DNA of 64,000 nucleotides from an uncultured Paracoccaceae bacterium (GCA_947503175.1 CANNCO010000001.1:930001-994000), one strand, 5' to 3'; shown: positions 40,108-49,157, counted from the first letter of the stretch. Notes: generated by a model from the sequence alone, not told the origin. Translations and numbers: made by a program.

Positions 40108-41141
40108 CGCCCCTCAGGATCAACCTTGCGCTGCAGGGGGGCGGGGCCCATGGCGCATTTACATGGGGTGTGCTGGACCGTCTGCTGGACGAACCCGAGA
40201 TCGAGGTGGCCGCGATCAGCGGTACGTCTGCCGGGGCGCTGAACGGCGCGGCCTTCAAGGCCGGTCTGCTGGAGGGCGGGCGCGAGGGTGCACGCGCGAA
40301 CCTTGACTGGCTTTGGCATCAGGTTGCGGCTCAGGGCGATCTGCGGCTGACGACCTGGATGAGTGCGGTCTCGCCCGGACCCGCGATCGTGTCGCGGGCT
40401 TTGGAGTATTCGCTGCCCTTCTCGCTGATGGAGACGGCCAGCCGCGTAACCTCGCCCTATGTGCTGGGGCCGTTTTATCGCAACCCGCTGGCCCGGATCG
40501 TGGAGCGGTTCCGGTTCGACAAGGTCTGTGCCCATGAGGGCCCGGCGCTGTTTGTCTGTGCCACGAATGTGCGAACGGGAAAGGTGCGGGTGTTCGAATA
40601 TGAAGAGATATCGACGGATTCGATCCTGGCCTCGGCCTGTCTGCCGACCCTGTTTCAGGCGGTTGAGCTTGAAGATCCGAAGACCAAGCGGCGCGAGGCG
40701 TTCTGGGATGGCGGCTATACCGGGAACCCGGCGCTGTTTCCGCTTTTCGCGCCCGAATTGCCCGATGACATCGTGGTTGTGAACATCAACCCGCTGGAGC
40801 GGGACGAGACGCCGAAAAGCCCGCAAGACATCCTGAACCGGATGAACGAGATCAGCTTTAACTCATCCCTGCTCCGGGAATTGCGGGCGATCAGCTTTGT
40901 GAAGGAGCTGATCGGCGACGGACGTGTGCCCGAAGGGTCGATGAAGAACGTGCTGATCCATATGATCGCCGATGACGACCTGATGCGGGATCTGAGCGTT
41001 GCGACGAAGATGGTGCCGACGCCTTCGGTGCTGACATCGCTGAAACAGGCAGGTCGTGAGGCGGCGGAGGGATTTCTGAATGGCCACCGAAGCGATATCG
41101 GGGTGACGTCGAGCGTCGATCTGGACGCGATGTTCGGCTAG
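40104..41141 (+). CDS. Patatin-like phospholipase/esterase
   Basis: This 345-residue patatin hydrolase has the oxyanion GGGAHG (about residues 12-17), the nucleophile GTSAG (Ser about 42) and the catalytic Asp in DGGYTGNP (about 207). The bacterial extension GPFYRNPLARIVERFRFDKV follows the first helices. It would cleave ester bonds of lipids or possibly storage polymer. Sitting with bdhA, a link to polyhydroxybutyrate turnover is plausible but inferred. The GTG at 40104 overlaps the pentapeptide stop, and GAAGGGGCGGG lies upstream. Confidence 0.9.
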   Translation: MTPLRINLALQGGGAHGAFTWGVLDRLLDEPEIEVAAISGTSAGALNGAAFKAGLLEGGREGARANLDWLWHQVAAQGDLRLTTWMSAVSPGPAIVSRALEYSLPFSLMETASRVTSPYVLGPFYRNPLARIVERFRFDKVCAHEGPALFVCATNVRTGKVRVFEYEEISTDSILASACLPTLFQAVELEDPKTKRREAFWDGGYTGNPALFPLFAPELPDDIVVVNINPLERDETPKSPQDILNRMNEISFNSSLLRELRAISFVKELIGDGRVPEGSMKNVLIHMIADDDLMRDLSVATKMVPTPSVLTSLKQAGREAAEGFLNGHRSDIGVTSSVDLDAMFG

Positions 41142-41145
41142 CTGC

Positions 41146-41859
41146 CTATTCCGCCGCCGGACGGTCTTCGTTCGCCGGCTTGGGTTTCGACGGATCCTTG
41201 GGGTTCGGATAGACAAGGCCCGCCGAGATGATCAGCTTTGCGGCCTCTTCCACGGTCATGTCCAGTTCCATCACGTCGGACCGGTTCAGGAACAGAAGAA
41301 AACCGGATGTCGGGTTCGGTGTCGTCGGAAGGAAGACGGACACTTTCTGTTCCTCGCTCGGCAGTTTCTCGTCGATCTCGAACTTTGCCGTCGATGAGAT
41401 AAAGGCAATCGCCCAGATGCCTTTTCGCGGGTATTCCACCAGACAGGCCTTGTCGAAGCTCGTATCGGTCTGGGTGAAAACCGTTTCAGCAATCTGCTTC
41501 AGCCCGGAATAGACCGACCGGACAACGGGCAGGTTTTCCACCACGCCCTCGGCCCAGGACAGAAGCGATCGACCGATAAGCCCCTTGGCCACCCAACCAA
41601 CGATGATCGTGAACAGAAGGAAGAAGATCACGCCCACGCCGCGCAGGTTGATCCCGATATACTGCTCGGGCCGGAACTGGTAGGGTACGAAGGGCAGAAC
41701 CCAGCCGTCGATCCAGCCTACAACCGTCCAGATCAGCCATGCCGTAAGGCCGATGGGCGCGATCACGATCAGGCCGGTCAGAAAGCTAGCCCTCAGGCCG
41801 CCGAGGATCGGGTGGCGCTTTTTCTTTTTCGGTTCGAGATCGTCAAAAGGCGTGGTCAT
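41146..41859 (-). CDS. DUF502 family membrane protein
   Basis: This 237-residue protein has a basic N-terminus (EPKKKKRHPILGGLRASF) and two transmembrane segments (about residues 27-50 and 75-95). The LPVVRSVYSGLKQIAETVF motif characteristic of DUF502 lies near residue 110. A soluble C-terminal region with VFLPTTPNPTSGFLLFL follows. Function is unknown; plant relatives (LCV-like) are linked to plasma membranes. It is convergent with the patatin gene (4 nt apart) and appears to be transcribed alone. Confidence 0.9.
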   Translation of the reverse strand: MTTPFDDLEPKKKKRHPILGGLRASFLTGLIVIAPIGLTAWLIWTVVGWIDGWVLPFVPYQFRPEQYIGINLRGVGVIFFLLFTIIVGWVAKGLIGRSLLSWAEGVVENLPVVRSVYSGLKQIAETVFTQTDTSFDKACLVEYPRKGIWAIAFISSTAKFEIDEKLPSEEQKVSVFLPTTPNPTSGFLLFLNRSDVMELDMTVEEAAKLIISAGLVYPNPKDPSKPKPANEDRPAAE

Positions 41860-41933
41860 AGCTCTGATCCAACGGAACTTGGTGAAAGTAGGTGCAATCC
41901 GGCCTGCTTACAATGGACAAGCGCCGTCCGCCG

Positions 41934-42854
41934 TCACTCTTTGGCCTGTATGCGGATTTCACGGGCAATCCGGGCCGCGAGGCGCGCATTGTTCAGCACA
42001 AGCGCGATATTCGCCCGCAGACTGGCCCCTTCGGTGAGTTCAAAGAGCCTGGACAGAAGGTAGGGTGTCACGGCCTTGCCCGTCAGACCGTTTCTTGCGG
42101 CTTCCGCGTTGGCCTGTGCGATGAGAGGGGCGAGCGTGTCGGAGGCGATCTCATCGGCCTCGGGGATCGGGTTCGCCACAAGCTGCCCACCCGGAAGTCC
42201 GAGGGCGCCGCGCATCAGGTGCGATTTGGCGATCAGGGCCGGGTCGTCCATGCGCAGAGGGGCCGGCAGGCCGGAGGCCCTTGACCAGAAGGCGGGAAAG
42301 TCGTCCTGCCCCAAGGCAATGACGGGAACGCCGAGGGTTTCCAGCACTTCAAGCGTTTTCGGAAGGTCGAGGATCGCCTTGGCGCCGGCGGCGACGACCG
42401 TGACCGGTGTTTGCGCCAGTTCGCGAAGGTCGGCGGAAATGTCAAAGCTGTGCTCGGCCCCCTGATGCACGCCGCCGATGCCGCCCGTGGCGAAGACATG
42501 AATCCCCGCGAGATGCGCCGCGATCATCGTGGCAGCGACCGTCGTGGCCCCGGTGCCGCCTCGCGCGATACAGGCGGCCAGATCAGCGCGCGACAGCTTG
42601 GCCACGTCTTTCGCCCGGGCGAGGGCATCGAGTTGCGCGTCCTCAAGCCCCGCATGCAGCCGGCCATCCAGCACCGCGATCGTCGCCGGAACGGCACCCG
42701 CCGACCGGATTTCGGTCTCGACCGCCCGGGCGGTTTCGACGTTCTGCGGATAGGGCATGCCGTGGGTGATGATCGTGGATTCAAGCGCGACGACGGGCTT
42801 GCCTTTGGCCTGCGCCTCGGCCACCTCGAAGGACAGGATCGGTGTGAGTGTCAT
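41934..42854 (-). CDS. psuG: Pseudouridine-5'-phosphate glycosidase
   Basis: This 306-residue enzyme splits pseudouridine 5'-phosphate into uracil and ribose 5-phosphate. It has the family motifs ALESTIITHGMPYPQNVETA (about residues 23-42), RADLAACIARGGTGATTVAAT (about 88), VFATGGIGGVHQGAE (about 118) and LLSRLFELTEGASLRANIALV near the C-terminus, which fit the IndA/PsuG fold. I chose the ATG at 42854, which overlaps the stop of the kinase gene by 4 nt. Together they form the complete two-step pseudouridine degradation pathway. Confidence 0.93.
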   Translation of the reverse strand: MTLTPILSFEVAEAQAKGKPVVALESTIITHGMPYPQNVETARAVETEIRSAGAVPATIAVLDGRLHAGLEDAQLDALARAKDVAKLSRADLAACIARGGTGATTVAATMIAAHLAGIHVFATGGIGGVHQGAEHSFDISADLRELAQTPVTVVAAGAKAILDLPKTLEVLETLGVPVIALGQDDFPAFWSRASGLPAPLRMDDPALIAKSHLMRGALGLPGGQLVANPIPEADEIASDTLAPLIAQANAEAARNGLTGKAVTPYLLSRLFELTEGASLRANIALVLNNARLAARIAREIRIQAKE

Positions 42855-43744
42855 GTCTTGACGTCTCCGGACACGTAATCGGCAGCGGCGCGCAGGGCGA
42901 GGGACAGGGCGCCGGCAGGGTCGATACCCTGCAGTTCGGCGGCGATGTGGGCGGCCATGAAGGTATCGCCCGCGCCGGTCACGCGGGTCACCAGAACCTG
43001 CGGCGGGCCGGATACGAACAGGCCGTGTTCGCCGCAATCGGCCGCATCCTTTCCGCCATCGGTCACAAGAACACGGGCCGCGCCCCTGTCGCGGAGGGCA
43101 GAGGCCGCGTCGGCGGCGTTGGAGAACCGGTCCTGCGCCAGATACCCGGCTTCTTCGAGATTGACGTAAAGCGTGGCATGCGGCGTATCGAGCAGGGGGC
43201 GCAGGCGCTCGGCCTTGCCAGGTGACGCGGGCGCGACCCGAAGGTCGGCAGCCTCCATCTCGCGGCTTCGGGCGATCTTGGTCAGAAGAGCGGTGGTCAG
43301 ATTGCCATCTAGGGCAACGACGCCGCGAAAGGGGGCTTCTGCGCTTCCGAGCGTCCCGTCGAAAAGTGGTCGCAGGATCTTGTCTCCCGCGGCCTCGAGC
43401 GAATGGGCATCGGCGATGGCCGCAATCAGACCGTTGGCGCCTTCGACCGCCATGTAGACATCGGTCGGCAGATCGTCGGAGCGGTAGACATGGGTCGTGT
43501 CCATGCCCATCTGCGCCGCGGCGGCCAGAAGCTCTTCGCCTTCGGCATCCTGCCCGATGACGGTCAGAAGCGACGGAGTCAGCCCGAACCGCCGGAACGT
43601 CATGGCGATGTTCATGGCCACGCCGCCCGGCAGGCGGGTGATCCGCCCCGGCACGTCAGAGCCCTCGCGCATTACCGCCCGCGCGCGCCCGATCACGTCC
43701 CACAGAACCGAACCGATACAGATGATCTGTGCAGAGGTCTTCAT
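42851..43744 (-). CDS. psuK: PfkB-family kinase, probable pseudouridine kinase
   Basis: This 297-residue ribokinase-family protein has the N-terminal sugar-binding GSVLWDVIGR and RLPGGVAMNIAMTFRRFGL motifs (about residues 10-60) and the C-terminal ATP/catalytic signature VTGAGDTFMAAHIAAE (about 255, Asp in GAGD). Neighbourhood with psuG indicates that it phosphorylates pseudouridine at the 5' position. The ATG at 43744 starts MKTSAQIICIG, and the 32 codons upstream are not family-like. It is divergent from a TetR gene, which could be its repressor. Confidence 0.88.
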   Translation of the reverse strand: MKTSAQIICIGSVLWDVIGRARAVMREGSDVPGRITRLPGGVAMNIAMTFRRFGLTPSLLTVIGQDAEGEELLAAAAQMGMDTTHVYRSDDLPTDVYMAVEGANGLIAAIADAHSLEAAGDKILRPLFDGTLGSAEAPFRGVVALDGNLTTALLTKIARSREMEAADLRVAPASPGKAERLRPLLDTPHATLYVNLEEAGYLAQDRFSNAADAASALRDRGAARVLVTDGGKDAADCGEHGLFVSGPPQVLVTRVTGAGDTFMAAHIAAELQGIDPAGALSLALRAAADYVSGDVKT

Positions 43745-43894
43745 GGGCGTGTTGTGGCCCGAGGACCCGTGCGGGGCAAGCGGTGGATTGACCGCGCATG
43801 TCGAATTCATGATGCACGACATAGATATGACGACCGACATTTACCTCCGTCCGGGTTTACGTGATGTTAAACATAGATAGGTCAGTCATCATGG

Positions 43895-44539
43895 ATGAGC
43901 TCTCGCAAGGCGCGGCATAACGAAAAGATCAGGCAGCGTATCCTGGATGCGGCTGCCGTGGCCTTTCGCGAAAAGGGATATGCAGGAGCCAATATCGACC
44001 GGATCATGGATGGGGCCGGCCTGACCCGTGGCGCATTCTATGCGCATTTCCGATCGAAAACCGCGCTGTTTGCGGAAGTCATCGAGACCGACCAACCGCT
44101 TCTGACTTGGCTTCGTGGGCGCAGCCAAGCGGCCCCGGATATGCTGGGGTCGGGTATGAGGCAGGTCTTTCGCAGATATCTGGATCCGGAGAACCTGCCG
44201 GTCATCGCGCGGACCTGTGCCCTTGCCTGCCTTTGCCGTGATGCGAGCCTTGGCAGTGATGATGTTCAGGAGGCCCATGAACAGGCCGTTCGCGCGACGG
44301 TCGCAGAGATGGCACGCGGGCAGGGGGCCACGCCCGAAGATCCGACGCTGATGGCCGCGCTGGTTCTGGCCGTGGGCAGTGTCAGTCTGGCGGCCGGTTG
44401 CCGAAGCGATGATGTGCGCCGCAACATTCTGAACGCGGCCTCGGAGCAGGTTCAAAGCCTGCTGAGCGATCTAAAGGCCGAAGACCAACCGACGCCCGGA
44501 AGGGCCTTTCGCCGGGAGGCAGAAACGGAACTTTCGTGA
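43895..44539 (+). CDS. TetR family transcriptional regulator
   Basis: This 214-residue regulator has an N-terminal TetR helix-turn-helix (RILDAAAVAFREKGYAGANI, then MDGAGLTRGAFYAHFRSK, about residues 14-57) and an all-helical ligand domain. It resembles the AcrR/NemR-like group that often senses electrophiles. It is divergent from psuK with 150 nt between, and convergent with the cupin gene without overlap. The region before it has two copies of ACATAGATA (near 43819 and 43871), which are candidate operator parts. The ligand is unknown. The ATG at 43895 is one of two close options. Confidence 0.85.
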   Translation: MSSRKARHNEKIRQRILDAAAVAFREKGYAGANIDRIMDGAGLTRGAFYAHFRSKTALFAEVIETDQPLLTWLRGRSQAAPDMLGSGMRQVFRRYLDPENLPVIARTCALACLCRDASLGSDDVQEAHEQAVRATVAEMARGQGATPEDPTLMAALVLAVGSVSLAAGCRSDDVRRNILNAASEQVQSLLSDLKAEDQPTPGRAFRREAETELS

Positions 44540-44875
44540 TCAGGCGCGGATCGGATAGCGATCGGGCTCTTCGAAGACATCGATCAGGACCGACCCCGCT
44601 TTGACCCAGACCTCGTGCTCGGTTCCGGCGGGGATGTCATACGTATCGCCCGGACCGCTGACATGGGTTTCGCCGTTCATCGCAAGCTTTACCTCGCCCT
44701 CGACCACCGTGCCCCATTGGCCCAGATGGCTGTGGGGCGGCAGGTGCACATCCTGCAGAAACCGGAAGAAGACGACGAGCCCGTCATCCGAGCGCACGAC
44801 ATGATTTTGCACCACGTCATCCGGAAACGGAAGCGCGAGCGATGGCATTGCCTTGATAAATTCCGGATAATCCAT
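44540..44875 (-). CDS. Small cupin-domain protein
   Basis: This 111-residue single-domain cupin has motif 1 HLPPHSHLGQWGTVVEGEVKL (metal ligands His and Glu) and motif 2 GDTYDIPAGTEHEVWV. The fold is complete. Such small cupins can be isomerases, sensors or detoxifying enzymes, and nothing shows the substrate. The ATG at 44875 has GGGGGGA upstream. It is convergent with the TetR gene and divergent from rpsB. Overlap in function with the TetR regulator is possible but unsupported. Confidence 0.82.
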   Translation of the reverse strand: MDYPEFIKAMPSLALPFPDDVVQNHVVRSDDGLVVFFRFLQDVHLPPHSHLGQWGTVVEGEVKLAMNGETHVSGPGDTYDIPAGTEHEVWVKAGSVLIDVFEEPDRYPIRA

Positions 44876-44945
44876 GATGTCCCCCCGATCTGTCCGACCC
44901 GAAGGATGCGCGCAACGCCATGTGCGTGCAAGCGGGGAAGGGGGC

Positions 44946-44974
44946 TTGCCAACCCAGCATACACTGTCTATATG
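44946..44974 (+). promoter_or_regulatory. Promoter of the rpsB-tsf operon
   Basis: TTGCCA (44946-44951) and TATATG (44969-44974) have a 17-nt spacer. The predicted start leaves a leader of about 120 nt before the rpsB ATG, as expected for an autoregulated ribosomal-protein operon. Confidence 0.6.
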
Positions 44975-45037
44975 CGCGCTCACTTCACAGGCGGGGCTTG
45001 GGCCCTTCGGGGAGACATCCCGAATGGTCCGCCGGTT

Positions 45038-45058
45038 GGCCCGGAATACATCCGGGCC
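45038..45058 (+). promoter_or_regulatory. Leader hairpin before rpsB
   Basis: GGCCCGGA (45038-45045) and TCCGGGCC (45051-45058) form a perfect 8-bp stem with loop ATACA, 41 nt before the rpsB start. In E. coli S2 represses its own operon through the leader. This stem could serve that purpose, but I cannot match it to a defined S2-binding motif. Confidence 0.45.
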
Positions 45059-45099
45059 TGACGCTCCGCCGAGGCATGAAACCGGAAAGGAAAAGCGAC

Positions 45100-45966
45100 A
45101 TGGCGCTGCCTGAATTCTCTTTGCGTCAGCTATTGGAAGCTGGCGTTCACTTTGGCCACCAGACCCAACGATGGAACCCGCGTATGCAGGAGTTCATCTA
45201 TGGCGACCGGAACGGCATTCACATTCTCGACCTGACACAGACCGTTCCGATGCTGGACGCGGCCTTGAACGTCATCCGCGAAACCGTGGCAAAGGGTGGC
45301 CGTGTGCTGTTCGTCGGCACGAAACGGCAGGCGCAAAAGCCCATTGCGGAAGCGGCCGAACGCTGCGCGCAATACTATATGAACCACCGCTGGCTGGGGG
45401 GCACTCTGACCAACTGGCAGACCGTGTCGCAGTCGATCAAGCGTCTGAACGAAATCGATGCGAAGATGGCGGAAGGCGCCGAGGGCCTGACGAAGAAGGA
45501 ACGCCTGGGCATGGAGCGTGACCAGGCCAAGCTGCAGGCGTCGCTGGGCGGTATCCGCGAAATGGGCGGCGTTCCGGACCTTCTGTTCGTGATCGATGTG
45601 GGCAAGGAAGATCTGGCGATCCTCGAAGCCAAGAAGCTGGGCATTCCGGTTGTGGCCGTTGTCGATACGAACTGTTCGCCCGATGGTGTGGATTACATCA
45701 TCCCCGGCAACGACGACGCCGCGCGTGCGATTGCGCTTTACTGCGATCTGGCCAGCCGTGCCGCCCTTGACGGGATGAGCGCGCAGTTGGGTGCCGCGGG
45801 CGTTGACGTCGGTGCTATGGAAGAAGCCGCCGTGGAAGAAGCTGTGGCCGAAGCACCAGCGGAAGAAGCGCCTGCCGCTGAAGCCGCTGCTGAGAAAGTC
45901 CCGGCGGAAGCTCCGGCCGAGGCTGCTGCAGAACCCGTTGCCGCCGAGGCCGACGCCAAGGAATAA
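45100..45966 (+). CDS. rpsB: 30S ribosomal protein S2
   Basis: This 288-residue S2 begins [20 protein letters not shown] and has the [20 protein letters not shown] motif (about residue 92). A complete core runs to about residue 230. The last 55 residues are Ala/Glu/Pro-rich ([20 protein letters not shown] and on), a low-complexity tail typical of Rhodobacteraceae S2. I chose the ATG at 45100 with GGAAAGGA upstream. It is followed by tsf after 96 nt, the standard rpsB-tsf operon. Confidence 0.97.
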   Translation: MALPEFSLRQLLEAGVHFGHQTQRWNPRMQEFIYGDRNGIHILDLTQTVPMLDAALNVIRETVAKGGRVLFVGTKRQAQKPIAEAAERCAQYYMNHRWLGGTLTNWQTVSQSIKRLNEIDAKMAEGAEGLTKKERLGMERDQAKLQASLGGIREMGGVPDLLFVIDVGKEDLAILEAKKLGIPVVAVVDTNCSPDGVDYIIPGNDDAARAIALYCDLASRAALDGMSAQLGAAGVDVGAMEEAAVEEAVAEAPAEEAPAAEAAAEKVPAEAPAEAAAEPVAAEADAKE

Positions 45967-46062
45967 GCCGGACCGGCACCGCAAGGTGTCATCTGACTGA
46001 TACCCGGCGCGCCGATCTTGGCGCCCGGGACTATTCGAAATCCTCAATCAAGGAGACGAGAG

Positions 46063-46938
46063 ATGGCCATTACTGCCGCACTCGTAAAGGAACTTCGCGA
46101 CAAGACCGGCGCGGGCATGATGGACGCCAAAAAGGCGCTTACCGAAACCGATGGCGACATGGAGGCCGCGGTTGACTGGTTGCGGACCAAGGGTCTGGCG
46201 AAAGCCGCCAAGAAATCGGGGCGCACGGCGGCCGAGGGGCTTGTGGCCGTCAAGGTCGACGGTGGCCGGGGCGTTGCCGTCGAGGTGAACTCGGAAACCG
46301 ACTTCGTCGCCAAGAACGCCGAGTTCCAGGAAATGGTGTCCGGGATCGCCGATCTTGCAACCGGCGTGGACAGCGTCGAGGCGCTTCTGGCCGCCGATAT
46401 GGGTGGCAAGAGTGTGCAGGACACGCTGACCGACAAGATCGCGACGATTGGCGAGAACATGTCGATCCGCCGGATCGCGTCGATCGAAGGCCAGAACGTC
46501 GTGTCTTATGTTCACAATGCCGCTGCCGATGGCATGGGGCAGATCGGAGTGCTGGTTGCGTTTACCGGCGCCGACGCGGGAACCGCGCGTCAGGTCGCCA
46601 TGCATGTGGCCGCCGTGAACCCGGCATCGCTGTCGGAAGCCGATCTCGATCCGTCCTATGTGGAGCGGGAAAAGCAGGTTCTGACCGATCAGGCCCGCGA
46701 GTCAGGTAAACCCGACGCGGTGATCGAAAAGATGATCGAAGGCCGGATGAAGAAGTTCTTTTCGGAAGTCACGCTTCTGAGCCAGCAATTCGTCGTTGAT
46801 CCCGACGCAACGGTTGGCGGTGCCGCGAAAGACGCCGGTATCGAGATCACGGGCTTTCTGCGGATCGAAGTGGGTGAAGGCATCGAGAAGGTCGAGGAAG
46901 ACTTTGCAGCCGAGGTCGCCAAGGCGGCACAGGGCTGA
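46063..46938 (+). CDS. tsf: Elongation factor Ts
   Basis: This 291-residue factor recycles EF-Tu by GDP release. The UBA-like N-terminus reads [20 protein letters not shown] (about residues 7-26). The core has [18 protein letters not shown] (about 75-92), where the TDFVAKN loop contacts EF-Tu. The C-terminal lobe ends in [15 protein letters not shown]. Length is normal. A strong AAGGAGACGAG site precedes the ATG at 46063. An intrinsic terminator follows 22 nt after the stop. Confidence 0.97.
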   Translation: MAITAALVKELRDKTGAGMMDAKKALTETDGDMEAAVDWLRTKGLAKAAKKSGRTAAEGLVAVKVDGGRGVAVEVNSETDFVAKNAEFQEMVSGIADLATGVDSVEALLAADMGGKSVQDTLTDKIATIGENMSIRRIASIEGQNVVSYVHNAAADGMGQIGVLVAFTGADAGTARQVAMHVAAVNPASLSEADLDPSYVEREKQVLTDQARESGKPDAVIEKMIEGRMKKFFSEVTLLSQQFVVDPDATVGGAAKDAGIEITGFLRIEVGEGIEKVEEDFAAEVAKAAQG

Positions 46939-46960
46939 ACCGGATCATCAGACGATAGAG

Positions 46961-46990
46961 AGGCGCGCCTGATCGGTGCGCCTTTTTTTT
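46961..46990 (+). terminator. Terminator of the rpsB-tsf operon
   Basis: AGGCGC (46961-46966) pairs with GCGCCT (46978-46983), with further near-pairing inside, followed by eight T residues. Confidence 0.85.
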
Positions 46991-47551
46991 ATTTGCGTTA
47001 TGGCGTACAGCATTGGTTATATGCTCGATAACGGGGCTCGGACAGAGCTATGGTCAATCTTTTATTTACATAATACCGATTATGCGACTTAAGGTGATCA
47101 AACATTTATGTGTTGGATTGGCTATTTGATGAGGCTCCATGAGTAAGCCTCCCACTCCTGCGTATCAGCATGTCTGCAGTTTCAGATCCTGAGCGGCACA
47201 GCGTTGAGTCAACGCGCAAGCAACCGCATTGCGTCGTCGGAAGCATGTTGATGTAAGCAAGGCTTTCGCAGCTTGCGCACCGTCGAAACCGGCAGTGCTC
47301 CGGTTTTGCCACCCTACCCCAAGCTCATAACCATCGATATGACGCGATGCCACGCATCGATGGTTGATCGAAGCTGTGCCCGGGGCGAACGAAGACGGAA
47401 TGTGTCCGACTGTCCGCACTCCGCGCTTTGCGATTGATTTCCGTCAAACGGCTGGCCATACCGCCGTGATACGCGCCGCTTTATTGGTTGTTCTCAACGT
47501 CGGAACTTCCCCCATGGCGCAGACAGAAGACCGCGAGAAAGCCAGCACATC
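46991..47551. other. Gene-poor, lower-GC patch
   Basis: About 560 nt after the tsf terminator contain no gene I can support. The first 150 nt are AT-rich. The middle part has open frames on the minus strand (to about 47419) rich in Cys, Arg and Ser that match no family I know and lack ribosome-binding sites. It could be a decayed insertion. The last 50 nt lead into the NTF2-like gene. Confidence 0.55.
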
Positions 47552-47935
47552 ATGACCGAACAGCACCCGAACATCGATTTGCTGACGAAGCTGAACCTTC
47601 GAGATCTGGACGAGTCGGCTGGGCTCTTCTCGAAAGATTTCGTGTGGCACTACTTCAACCCCAACTTGCCGGATGTTCAGGGCGACTATGCGGGTGTGGA
47701 CGGGCTGAAAACCTTCTTCGCGACCCTGGCGACAAAGACCAAGGGCAGTTTCAAGGTCGAGCCGATCTCGGCGACCCCGATCGGTGATGAACTGGTGGTC
47801 ACCCATGTTCGCGACACCATGGAGTTCGAAGGCAGTTCCATCGCCCTCGATGCTGTTGCTGTCTGGCGCATCAAGGACGGCCTTCTAGCGGAAGGCTGGG
47901 ACATACCAGCGATCTATGCTGTCACAACGACCTGA
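47552..47935 (+). CDS. NTF2-like (SnoaL-type) protein
   Basis: This 127-residue protein has the alpha/beta cone-roll pattern of SnoaL/NTF2-like proteins: N-terminal helix with FSKDFVWHYFNPNLPDVQGDYAGVDG, central strands (LVVTHVRDTMEFEGSSIALDAVAVWRIKDG), and a final EGWDIPAIY strand. Members include ketosteroid isomerase-like enzymes and ligand-binding proteins of unknown role. No catalytic motif can be fixed. It stands alone between the gene-poor patch and a convergent regulator gene. The ATG at 47552 lacks a strong Shine-Dalgarno (GCCAGCACATC). Confidence 0.8.
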   Translation: MTEQHPNIDLLTKLNLRDLDESAGLFSKDFVWHYFNPNLPDVQGDYAGVDGLKTFFATLATKTKGSFKVEPISATPIGDELVVTHVRDTMEFEGSSIALDAVAVWRIKDGLLAEGWDIPAIYAVTTT

Positions 47936-48025
47936 GGCGGCCTGATCTGTAGGAGAGTCGCGATCTGCCTCTGCCCTCCGCCACGGGCCATCCCGGGCGC
48001 GCGCGGTGCGCTCCATTGATCATAT

Positions 48026-48049
48026 GGTTCCGCCATCCCTGGCGGAACC
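48026..48049. repeat. Perfect 9-bp hairpin between convergent genes
   Basis: GGTTCCGCC (48026-48034) and GGCGGAACC (48041-48049) surround ATCCCT. It lies between the ends of the NTF2-like gene and the DUF6456 gene. There is no T-run on either strand, so it is at most an atypical terminator. Confidence 0.5.
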
Positions 48050-48071
48050 CATGGCCGCACAGGAATACCCC

Positions 48072-49157
48072 CTACTCGACGCCGATCAGGGGCGACCAGC
48101 GATCCCCGTCCGCATCGTAGTACTGCTTGAGGCGCTGCTGCGCGATCCGCAGGACGATCTTGCCCGACCGCGCCGACCAGCCCATGCGGCGTTCGGCCGT
48201 TTCGAGACCTTCGAGATAGCAGCAGCAGCGCAACACCACATCGCCAAGGCCGGGGCCAAGTTCGGACAATGCCGCCGAGACCCGCGACTGCGCCCCCGTC
48301 GCGGCAGGTGAACCGCCCCCCTGCCCCTGACCGTCGACGGGACCTGTCAGAAGCCGTTCCCAGTTTTGCGCGACAGCCCCGCTCATCTGCGCGAGTTCGA
48401 AGTCTTCGCGCAGACGTTCACCGGCCGCCACAAGCTCGCGGGTCAGGAACGGCTGGCCTTTTGCGTCGCGGCGGCGGGCCAGTGTCAGAAGCGGGCTTTC
48501 GGACAGGTTGTAGCGCACGCCGCGACGCCCGGTTGCGGGGATGTCATCCAGATCCGGATCGTCTTCCTGCGCCGTGCCCTGTGCCTTTGCCCGCTGGCTT
48601 TCTTCCTGTGCCATGAACCGTTTGAGCTCTGCCCGGCCCGCCGCCGTGATCCGGTAGCGCAGAATCCGCCCTGTCCCGTTGGCTTCGATCCACTCCTTCA
48701 GCGCCATCGCCTCGGCCACGTGACGGGCCACGACAGCCGTGCGCAGGGCTGGTTCGTCGCCGACTTCGCGCACGACGACTGCCGTCTCCATAGCGGGCGC
48801 CAGCGCAAGGACCGCCCCCTGTTCGGACATGCGGCGCAGCACACGGTACGCCTCGGTTTCAGTCTTGCGGTCTTCGGGACTGTTGATCTTGGAAAATTGG
48901 TTCATTGAAAAGCTCTCCGTTTTGCCGCCTTCTGCGGGATCTGAGACGTCTGTACTCTGCTCCAGCCGGTTCAGCGCGAGGTCGATCAGCATGTCGTCCC
49001 GCCGACCTTCGAGACGGCGCACGCGGCGAAGGATCGTCGATGGCTGACATCCGAGATCACGGGCGATGGCACGGATCGACCGTCCGCACCTTGTGTGATC
49101 GAGATAAGCCATCACATCCTGCGGCACCCAACCGGGCCAACGCGCTTGTCCGTTCAT
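48072..49157 (-). CDS. DUF6456 domain protein with HTH
   Basis: This 361-residue protein has an N-terminal helix-turn-helix (GRSIRAIARDLGCQPSTILRRVRRLEG, about residues 25-50), a variable linker, a winged-helix-like middle (RYRITAAGRAELKRFMAQEE, about 168) and the C-terminal DUF6456 domain (NLSESPLLTLARRRD to GWSARSGKIVLRIAQQRLKQYY). It is probably a DNA-binding regulator, with targets unknown. Of several in-frame starts I prefer the ATG at 49157 with GGGGG nearby. It is divergent from a DUF6477 gene across a 228-nt AT-rich region, and both families are typical of Rhodobacteraceae. Confidence 0.8.
   Translation of the reverse strand: MNGQARWPGWVPQDVMAYLDHTRCGRSIRAIARDLGCQPSTILRRVRRLEGRRDDMLIDLALNRLEQSTDVSDPAEGGKTESFSMNQFSKINSPEDRKTETEAYRVLRRMSEQGAVLALAPAMETAVVVREVGDEPALRTAVVARHVAEAMALKEWIEANGTGRILRYRITAAGRAELKRFMAQEESQRAKAQGTAQEDDPDLDDIPATGRRGVRYNLSESPLLTLARRRDAKGQPFLTRELVAAGERLREDFELAQMSGAVAQNWERLLTGPVDGQGQGGGSPAATGAQSRVSAALSELGPGLGDVVLRCCCYLEGLETAERRMGWSARSGKIVLRIAQQRLKQYYDADGDRWSPLIGVE

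Noticed and set aside
43819-43880. TetR operator palindrome before the regulator gene
   Set aside because: The ACATAGATA copies are direct and partly degenerate. I could not find a clean inverted repeat of the TetR type, so I list them only as a possibility.
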